A DNA stretch of 9,368 nt. Source: an uncultured Bacilli bacterium. GTDB lineage: Bacteria > Bacillota_I > Bacilli_A > RF39 > UBA660. The notes beneath the pieces are model-generated. The model was not told the DNA's origin, did no database searches, and saw nothing but the letters and a program-made list of their open reading frames with translations. The stretch's first letter is position 1. The number at the start of each line of letters is the position of its first letter. Positions 5,522 to 9,368 of this stretch are shown piece by piece. A program made the position numbers and the translations under genes. The stretch spans positions 1 to 9,368 of the forward strand of contig CALVJF010000023.1 in NCBI GenBank assembly GCA_944331885.1, given 5' to 3'.

Positions 5522-6354
5522 CATTTATAAATTTATATAGGAATAATTATAAACTTACTAACATGTGTGCCGTACTTAATATAAGTTCTAAAACTTATTA
5601 TAAGTATAGAAACAAGGAAGATCCTGATTATTATGATTATTTAATAATAAAAGAAATATTTAATGATTCTAAAGGTACATATGGATATCGTAGGATTGTT
5701 GAAGGTCTAATCCTAAAATATGGTGTAATTATGAATGGGAAGAAGGTATTAAGAATAATGAAAAAATATAATTTAATGGCTGAATATATAAGAAAATCAA
5801 AGACAAAACATAAAAAAGAAAGGATAGAAGCTAATGTTAAACCCAATTTATTAAATAGGAATTTTACTACTGATAAACCAAATAAAGTATGGGATACAGA
5901 TGTAACTTATTTAATATTTAAAGATTCTAGAGCTTATTTGTCTACAATAATTGATTTATATGACAGACATGTTGTGTCTTATAAAATATCTAAACATAAT
6001 GATAATAACCTTGTCATAGACACTTTAAATGAAGCATTAGACAAAGAAAAAGATGTACATGGATTAATCATTCACAGTGATCAAGGTTTCCAATATACAT
6101 CTTATGAGTACAAAGCAATTTGTGAATCAAACGGAATACAAATATCTATGAGCAGAAAAGGTACTCCAATTGACGACTCTCCAATAGAGAGTTGGCATTC
6201 ACTTCTCAAAAAAGAAACTTTGTACAATAATAATATTACATCTTTACAAGAATATATTCAACTTGTAGAAGAATGGATATTATTTTATAACACAACTAGA
6301 TTAAAGTCAAAAGTTAAGAAAAAGAGAAAAACTTACACAAAAAGAGAAAAATAA
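5482..6354 (+). CDS. IS3-family transposase OrfB / C-terminal part of OrfAB (DDE integrase)
   Basis: This is the catalytic part of the transposase, cutting and joining DNA ends with an RNase H-fold (rve) domain. The frame is open from 5470; the only ATG is at 5563 with no ribosome binding site. Family-like sequence (KITFINLYRNN) lies upstream of that ATG, so synthesis by frameshifting from orfA is favoured. Counted in the 375-residue fusion, a second helix-turn-helix region precedes the catalytic domain. Asp225 lies in WDTDVTY, Asp285 in HSDQGFQYTS and Glu321 in ESWHS. Exactly 35 residues separate the second Asp from the Glu (DD35E). The end FYNTTRLKSKVKKKRKT is followed by a Lys-rich tail in place of the usual GLSPxEYR-like motif. 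The stop lies in the loop of the element's terminator hairpin. Confidence 0.92.
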   Translation: MPGLPQGTTREKITFINLYRNNYKLTNMCAVLNISSKTYYKYRNKEDPDYYDYLIIKEIFNDSKGTYGYRRIVEGLILKYGVIMNGKKVLRIMKKYNLMAEYIRKSKTKHKKERIEANVKPNLLNRNFTTDKPNKVWDTDVTYLIFKDSRAYLSTIIDLYDRHVVSYKISKHNDNNLVIDTLNEALDKEKDVHGLIIHSDQGFQYTSYEYKAICESNGIQISMSRKGTPIDDSPIESWHSLLKKETLYNNNITSLQEYIQLVEEWILFYNTTRLKSKVKKKRKTYTKREK

Positions 6355-6367
6355 CTTTTCTCTTTTT
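6339..6367 (+). terminator. Terminator-like hairpin at the end of orfB
   Basis: AAAAAGAGAAAA (6339-6350) and TTTTCTCTTTTT (6356-6367) form a perfect 12-bp stem with a 5-base loop that contains the orfB TAA. The 3' arm supplies the T-tract. Only two G-C pairs are present, so its strength is uncertain. Confidence 0.65.
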
Positions 6368-6372
6368 AATAT

Positions 6373-6414
6373 ACTGGTTTTTTATTTGATGTCTCCTAAA
6401 TGGGATTCACATCA
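6373..6414 (-). repeat. Right inverted repeat of the insertion sequence (IRR)
   Basis: It is the reverse complement of the left repeat with eight mismatches, all in the outer 20 bases. The outer tip read inward is TGATGTGAATCCC. Confidence 0.85.
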
Positions 6415-6428
6415 TTTTAGAAGAGTTT

Positions 6429-6671
6429 TTATTTGTTTAGGCTTGGAATATCTTGAAGTTCAAAACGATATTCTTGAATAACATTAGGGTATTTGTTTTT
6501 GTCGACTTTACTTATAAACATGTTATAAGGACGAGCATATAGTTTAGAATCTTCATATAAAGCACGATATATTACCATTTTTTCTTTAGTTTCACTATGT
6601 ATAGCAATATCTTCTACTAAATATAGGTCTCCTTTAAAATGTCTATAAATTCCTTTTACTTTTACTTCCAT
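6429..6671 (-). CDS. DUF1653-domain protein
   Basis: This small 80-residue cytosolic protein matches the DUF1653 pattern throughout. GIYRHFKGDLYLVEDIAIHS (7-26) is followed by the central MVIYRALYED (32-41), RPYNMF (47-52) and the closing YPNVIQEYRFEL (61-72). The family is a small beta-rich fold of unknown biochemical role, so no function is assigned. Its ATG lies one base after the stop of the FemX-like gene, and AAAGGT within that gene's end serves as ribosome binding site. The two genes are thus an operon with coupled translation. Downstream, on the 3' side, the insertion sequence begins 15 bases after the stop, and no terminator is recognisable in that gap. Confidence 0.9.
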   Translation of the reverse strand: MEVKVKGIYRHFKGDLYLVEDIAIHSETKEKMVIYRALYEDSKLYARPYNMFISKVDKNKYPNVIQEYRFELQDIPSLNK

Positions 6672-6672
6672 A

Positions 6673-7863
6673 TTATTTTTTGACCTTTCTATAAATTTTT
6701 AATAGAATTGGCAGAATTTTGTACCATATTGGTTTATTAATTAAATCAAATTCTCCTATAAATTCTATATATTCGCCACCAAGCATTCTTTTATGTTCAA
6801 ATATACCTGCTAGGTTTTTAAATTTGGTTTTAGGATCACCAACTTTACCAAATAAATCGGCATAGTCATATTTATTTTCATAAGCATCTTTTATAAATTC
6901 ATAATATAAACGATTAATTGTACCTGTTATTTCAGCAGTATGATCATTTCCAATGTATAATGACCAAGCGCCAGTTTTAGAGTAAGTACAAATTAAAGAT
7001 GCAATTATGTGTTCCTTTTTATTTTGTAGATTTTTAAAATATTCTAAATCTTTATTTAGTTTGTTAATGCGTTCATTATTTTTTTCTATATTAAGTTGTT
7101 CTTCAAATTTTTTTATTAGTTTTTGAGGATTAATAGATGCTGTAAATATTTTTATATTTTTAACTTTGGAGAATTCATCATAGATATTTTGATAGTAACT
7201 ATATGAATATTCATGAAATCCATCTTTATTAGAATTAATTTTAATTAAATCATGAAATGTTTTTATATCATTAGATAAGTCGATTTTTAGTTCGTAGTTA
7301 TAGCTTCTTTTAATGTTGCGGAGATAACTTTTAGAAATATTTTTTTCAATTTCTGTAAAATCTTTATATTTATTAAAATAGGTTCTAAAGGTGTAGCGAG
7401 GTTGATTGTGTTCGTAAAGTTTATTAAAACCACAATGATGATAATTTAGATTTATAAATTCATTAAATAATTGATAATTGTTTTCGCCTTCAATTTTTGT
7501 ACCATCTAAATCAATAGTTTGGTATTTAATAGGTGGATCTAATTTTAAATAAATTGCGTTTTCTTTTTTAAGAAAGTCTTTTAAATGTTTAGTGAATTCT
7601 TTTAATATTTCTGTTTTTTTATAATCCATAGTAAAGCCACGTGGAGAATAAAAGTAGCACATATTTAATGGTGTTTTTTTCTTAAGAAGTAGAGCTGCTG
7701 CTACTATCTTTCCATTATCTTTAAGACCAACATAATAGGGAATTTGGTGACGATTCTTTTGGCAACAAATCCCCCATTCGTATGATTGCATGAAGTGGTT
7801 GTTTGGTGTGGATGCCCAAAAATCAGTATATTCTTGTTGAGTTAAATTTTCGACAAATTCCAT
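6673..7863 (-). CDS. FemX/FemAB-family peptidoglycan bridge aminoacyltransferase
   Basis: This 396-residue non-ribosomal peptidyltransferase uses aminoacyl-tRNA to add the first or following residue of the interpeptide bridge to lipid II at the inner face of the membrane (family knowledge). The N-terminal GNAT-like subdomain has HFMQSYEWG (23-31), YFYSPRGFTMDY (70-81) and YLKLDPP (105-111). The second holds RYTFRTYF (156-163) and ISKSYLRNIKRS (176-187). A Lys/Glu-rich helical arm (about 246-284) is the coiled coil typical of Fem proteins. The second lobe ends with LYIGNDHTAEITGTINRLYY (302-321), DLFGKVGD (336-343) and GIFEHKRMLGGEYIEFIGEFD (353-373). A basic amphipathic C-terminal helix (377-396) may touch the membrane. 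Which amino acid and bridge position it uses cannot be told. AGAAGATGAT precedes the ATG. Confidence 0.92.
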   Translation of the reverse strand: MEFVENLTQQEYTDFWASTPNNHFMQSYEWGICCQKNRHQIPYYVGLKDNGKIVAAALLLKKKTPLNMCYFYSPRGFTMDYKKTEILKEFTKHLKDFLKKENAIYLKLDPPIKYQTIDLDGTKIEGENNYQLFNEFINLNYHHCGFNKLYEHNQPRYTFRTYFNKYKDFTEIEKNISKSYLRNIKRSYNYELKIDLSNDIKTFHDLIKINSNKDGFHEYSYSYYQNIYDEFSKVKNIKIFTASINPQKLIKKFEEQLNIEKNNERINKLNKDLEYFKNLQNKKEHIIASLICTYSKTGAWSLYIGNDHTAEITGTINRLYYEFIKDAYENKYDYADLFGKVGDPKTKFKNLAGIFEHKRMLGGEYIEFIGEFDLINKPIWYKILPILLKIYRKVKK

Positions 7864-7885
7864 AGTATCATCTTCTTTCTTTTAA

Positions 7886-7894
7886 AGTATAGCA
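7886..7894 (-). promoter_or_regulatory. Extended -10 promoter of the femX-DUF1653 operon
   Basis: On the minus strand TGC precedes TATACT (7891-7886), 22 bases before the ATG at 7863. The best -35 at 17 bases is a weak TTTATT. The rest of the intergenic space up to 7969 is AT-rich, and I see no clear promoter for the divergent M23 gene in it. Confidence 0.6.
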
Positions 7895-7969
7895 TGTTTT
7901 GTAAATAAAATAAATTATTTAATTATGTAATATTTTGATAAGTAAATAAGATATATAGGGGGTGATATT

Positions 7970-8794
7970 ATGCGATATCCAGTTAATTATATAGCAATTA
8001 CCCAGGGATTACATTATGGGAAATGTATTGACTTTGGATGGAGTAATGCTTATGGAGGTAAAAATCAACCAGTATTTGCTTGTGATGATGGGGTAGTATA
8101 TCGAATTGAAAATCAAAAAAATGGTGGTAATGTTATCTATATAGAGCATTTAAATGGAATGGTTTCTTGTTATGCACATTTAGCTGATGATAGTATTATT
8201 GTTAAAGTTGGCGATATTGTTACTAAGGGACGTCAAATTGCTTTAATGGGTACAACTGGGGCAGCGTCGACTGGGAATCATTTACATTTTGGGTTGTATA
8301 GTAATAAAAATGTTATTTATAAAGAGAGTACAGTTAATCCATTTGAATATTTAGAGGTGTATCCTACGCAAATTGTAAATTCAACTACCGAAGAAAAGTA
8401 TAAATTAAAAAAATATCTTGATAATCAAGATATAAGATATGTTAGTGGAGTAGATTATAAGGGATTAAACGTTCGTAAAAGTCCTTCTTTATCTGCACCA
8501 GTAGTTGGAATGTTATATACAGCTGATAAAGTAAATATTTATGATGAATTTGGAAACTTTGTAAGAATTGGATTAGATCAGTGGGTATATAAATCATATT
8601 TAGGTAAAGTAATTCCTAATTATCGAACAGTTAATTCAAAAGAATTAAATATACGTAGTGGTCCAGGAACTAATTATAGGCTTATTGGAATGATATACGA
8701 TGGTGATAAAGTAGAAATTTATGGAACTAAGGGTAGTTGGGTAAAAATTAGTCCTTTTATAGAAGCATGGGTTTCCGCTAACTATTTAGAGTGA
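7970..8794 (+). CDS. M23-family (LytM-like) endopeptidase with two SH3b domains
   Basis: This 274-residue predicted peptidoglycan hydrolase has an N-terminal M23 domain (about 5-130) and two C-terminal bacterial SH3 domains (about 155-211 and 219-273) that usually bind wall peptides. Parts of the zinc site are clear: Asp21 in IDFGW, YAHL (68-71) and NHLHFG (103-108, ligand His106). The first motif, normally HxGxD, reads HYGKCID (15-21). Either His15 is displaced by a two-residue insertion, or the aligned ligand has become Gly17. Sound function of the zinc site is therefore uncertain. There is no signal peptide or membrane helix, as in phage endolysins or proteins released by lysis. GGGGGTGAT lies 3-4 bases before the ATG. 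It is divergent from the femX operon, and its end overlaps the small minus-strand frame by 13 bases. Confidence 0.88.
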   Translation: MRYPVNYIAITQGLHYGKCIDFGWSNAYGGKNQPVFACDDGVVYRIENQKNGGNVIYIEHLNGMVSCYAHLADDSIIVKVGDIVTKGRQIALMGTTGAASTGNHLHFGLYSNKNVIYKESTVNPFEYLEVYPTQIVNSTTEEKYKLKKYLDNQDIRYVSGVDYKGLNVRKSPSLSAPVVGMLYTADKVNIYDEFGNFVRIGLDQWVYKSYLGKVIPNYRTVNSKELNIRSGPGTNYRLIGMIYDGDKVEIYGTKGSWVKISPFIEAWVSANYLE

Positions 8795-9003
8795 TTTTTT
8801 TGATTTAATTTTTTATATATTTCAAAAGTCAAAAAATTATTAACTTCAAGGATAGTTTCATTCTGCTTAGCTAATTTATTGTACTCTTTTAGTGGCACTA
8901 ATTGTAACTTTTTAAGTAGTAAGTATTTTAATTTTGTTATCATATTTTCCATCCAAACTATTAATGCACAATATAATTGTGCTTTATGTCTTAATGCTAG
9001 CAC
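8782..9003 (-). CDS. Possible small protein of unknown function
   Basis: The frame starts with GTG at 9003 (73 residues). More likely starts are ATG at 8952 (56 residues) or 8943 (53 residues), because the GTG has no ribosome binding site and lies in a dyad repeat; GGATGGA lies close before 8943. The residues from 8952 on (beginning MENMITKLKYLLLKKL) are Lys/Leu-rich and read like one or two amphipathic helices. No membrane or catalytic motif is clear. It converges on the M23 gene, overlapping its end by 13 bases, and diverges from the XRE regulator. I do not recognise it. Codon choice resembles the neighbours, but a non-coding stretch cannot be excluded. Confidence 0.42.
   Translation of the reverse strand: MLALRHKAQLYCALIVWMENMITKLKYLLLKKLQLVPLKEYNKLAKQNETILEVNNFLTFEIYKKLNQKNHSK
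8966..8982. repeat. Perfect inverted repeat GCACAAT-ATA-ATTGTGC
   Basis: Two perfect 7-bp arms flank a 3-base centre, and a TATAAT overlaps the middle. It is located between the likely start of the small minus-strand protein and the XRE gene, so it is a candidate operator or RNA hairpin. Confidence 0.7.
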
Positions 9004-9008
9004 ATTAA
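8991..9008. repeat. Dyad TTAATG-N6-CATTAA upstream of the XRE gene
   Basis: Arms TTAATG (8991-8996) and CATTAA (9003-9008) are inverted around CTAGCA. It ends 3 bases before the TATAAT of the XRE gene, in the place of a promoter spacer. Its first seven bases (TTAATGC) recur at 8961-8967, exactly 30 bp away, directly next to the other inverted repeat. Confidence 0.55.
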
Positions 9009-9011
9009 AGA

Positions 9012-9017
9012 TATAAT
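9012..9017 (+). promoter_or_regulatory. -10 box of the XRE-family regulator gene
   Basis: A perfect TATAAT lies 30 bases before the ATG at 9048. No strong -35 is present; the dyad 8991-9008 occupies the spacer and -35 region, as expected for a regulated promoter. Confidence 0.5.
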
Positions 9018-9047
9018 TTCAATAGTTCTGTAGTAAGGGTGGAGTCA

Positions 9048-9257
9048 ATGGTAGTAAAATTTAATTCATATGAAGATAAAGATATAATTAGAATCATAAG
9101 GGAGTGTACTGGTTTAACTCAGGAAGAATTTGGTAAAAGGATAGGTAAAAGTAGAAGAACTATTCAAGAATATGAACGTGGCACCACTTCTTATAGTATA
9201 AAAACTTTTAGAAAAATTTTAAAAGAATTTAATTTTGATGTTCAAATAAAAAAATAA
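9048..9257 (+). CDS. XRE-family helix-turn-helix regulator (small)
   Basis: This 69-residue protein is little more than one XRE/Cro-C1 type DNA-binding domain. The helix-turn-helix covers roughly residues 23-45 (LTQEEFGKRIGKSRRTIQEY, then ERG), with the conserved Gln-Glu of helix 2 and the ERG turn. The last residues (KEFNFDVQIKK) form a short beta-like tail. Start choice: GTG at 9039 would give 72 residues, but AAGGGTGG lies 5-6 bases before the ATG at 9048, which is preferred. It has its own terminator, with the TAA inside the stem. It may regulate itself and the divergent small gene through the dyads upstream. No partner toxin is recognisable in the window. Confidence 0.88.
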   Translation: MVVKFNSYEDKDIIRIIRECTGLTQEEFGKRIGKSRRTIQEYERGTTSYSIKTFRKILKEFNFDVQIKK

Positions 9258-9283
9258 TGAAGAGAAAATCTTCATTATTTTTA
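9251..9283 (+). terminator. Terminator of the XRE regulator gene
   Basis: AATAATGAAGA (9253-9263) and TCTTCATTATT (9269-9279) form a perfect 11-bp stem with a GAAAA loop, followed by a T-rich tail. The TAA stop (9255-9257) lies in the 5' arm. Confidence 0.82.
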
Positions 9284-9309
9284 ATTATTTCCGTTGAATC
9301 AATCTAAAG

Positions 9310-9325
9310 TGCACAATTAAGTGCA
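9310..9325. repeat. Inverted repeat TGCAC-N6-GTGCA
   Basis: Perfect 5-bp arms lie 30 bases beyond the XRE terminator. Its left part TGCACAAT is identical to 8965-8972 in the repeat upstream of the XRE gene. Confidence 0.5.
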
Positions 9326-9336
9326 ATTTAAAGTTG

Positions 9337-9366
9337 AATGTGTATTTTTAAAAGAAAATGCACATT
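9337..9366. repeat. 12-bp hairpin at the window edge
   Basis: AATGTGTATTTT (9337-9348) and AAAATGCACATT (9355-9366) pair over 12 positions with one G-U wobble and a 6-base loop. It contains another TGCAC. The stretch 9284-9368 has no gene that I can see; the function of the hairpin is unknown. Confidence 0.55.
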
Positions 9367-9368
9367 TT

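Larger units (their letters stand above)
5140..6414 (+). mobile_element. IS3-family (IS150-like) insertion sequence, apparently complete
   Basis: The 1275-bp element is bounded by 42-bp inverted repeats and encodes an OrfA HTH protein and an OrfB DDE transposase in the -1 frame, joined at a slippery A7. The left tip TGAACTGCACCCC resembles IS150-type ends as I recall them. The DD35E triad is intact and there is no internal stop, so it may be active. No target-site duplication is seen: the left flank reads CTAA and the right flank TTTT. If the ends are instead taken at TG 5145 and CA 6409, the flanks still do not match. Insertion is intergenic, between the converging ends of dusB and the DUF1653 gene. 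Confidence 0.93.

Noticed and set aside
5563..5565. ATG at 5563 as an independent orfB start
   Set aside because: It has no ribosome binding site, and transposase-like residues lie upstream in the same frame; frameshifting from orfA explains expression better.
5637..5846. Minus-strand open frame inside orfB
   Set aside because: Antisense to the transposase, with no ribosome binding site and no family resemblance.
8782..9257. Toxin-antitoxin pair formed by the small protein and the XRE gene
   Set aside because: The genes diverge rather than form an operon, and the small protein shows no known toxin motif; kept only as a possible regulatory pair.
7970..9368. Prophage lysis module
   Set aside because: Only a lysin-like gene and a small XRE protein are present; no holin, portal, terminase or integrase is visible in the window.
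1..9368. CRISPR array or recoded UGA (Mycoplasma-type code)
   Set aside because: No regularly spaced direct repeats are present. UGA ends several complete family-length genes and Trp is read from UGG throughout.

Overview
The window is a strongly AT-rich bacterial segment (by eye about 70-75% A+T). It has Gram-positive style ribosome binding sites, a CIRCE heat-shock operator, intrinsic terminators and peptidoglycan-related genes. UGA is used as a stop (aquaporin, dusB, M23 gene) and Trp is encoded by UGG, so the standard bacterial code applies. A walled, low-GC member of the Bacillota fits, perhaps a small-genome gut Bacilli lineage. The lineage is inferred from gene types and composition; no 16S gene is present.

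Layout. 1-224: start of an unrecognised gene on the minus strand, cut by the window edge. 266-436: tRNA-Gly(TCC) on the minus strand with its own promoter and terminator. 492-1157: an aquaporin whose first NPA box reads NPI. 1178-3473: three minus-strand genes, each with its own terminator: a TtcA-like tRNA thiolation ATPase (2646-3473), an Hsp20 small heat-shock protein under a CIRCE operator (2154-2543), and a DHH/DHHA1 phosphoesterase (1178-2101). 3579-5133: a plus-strand operon with pduL (phosphotransacylase) overlapping dusB (tRNA-dihydrouridine synthase) by 11 bases.

5140-6414: a complete IS3-family (IS150-like) insertion sequence with 42-bp inverted repeats, orfA, and orfB read through a -1 frameshift. 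The frameshift signal is an A7 heptamer followed 6 bases later by a small stem-loop. The element lies between the converging ends of dusB and the next minus-strand operon. 6429-7863: minus-strand operon of a FemX/FemAB-type peptidoglycan bridge aminoacyltransferase followed by a DUF1653 protein. 7970-8794: an M23 endopeptidase with two SH3b domains and no signal peptide; its first zinc-ligand motif is altered. 8782-9003: a possible small minus-strand protein, diverging from a 69-residue XRE-type regulator (9048-9257). Between and around the last two genes lie several inverted repeats with GCAC/GTGC arms, which are the best candidates here for an undescribed regulatory arrangement.

Most of the window is housekeeping: RNA modification (ttcA-like, dusB, tRNA-Gly), nucleotide or RNA turnover (DHH), proteostasis (Hsp20), acetate/energy metabolism (PduL) and cell wall (FemX, M23-SH3b). 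The accessory parts are the insertion sequence and the last roughly 600 bp. No CRISPR array, rRNA, integrase or complete prophage is visible. A recurring feature is compactness: several genes have their stop codon inside the hairpin of their own terminator.
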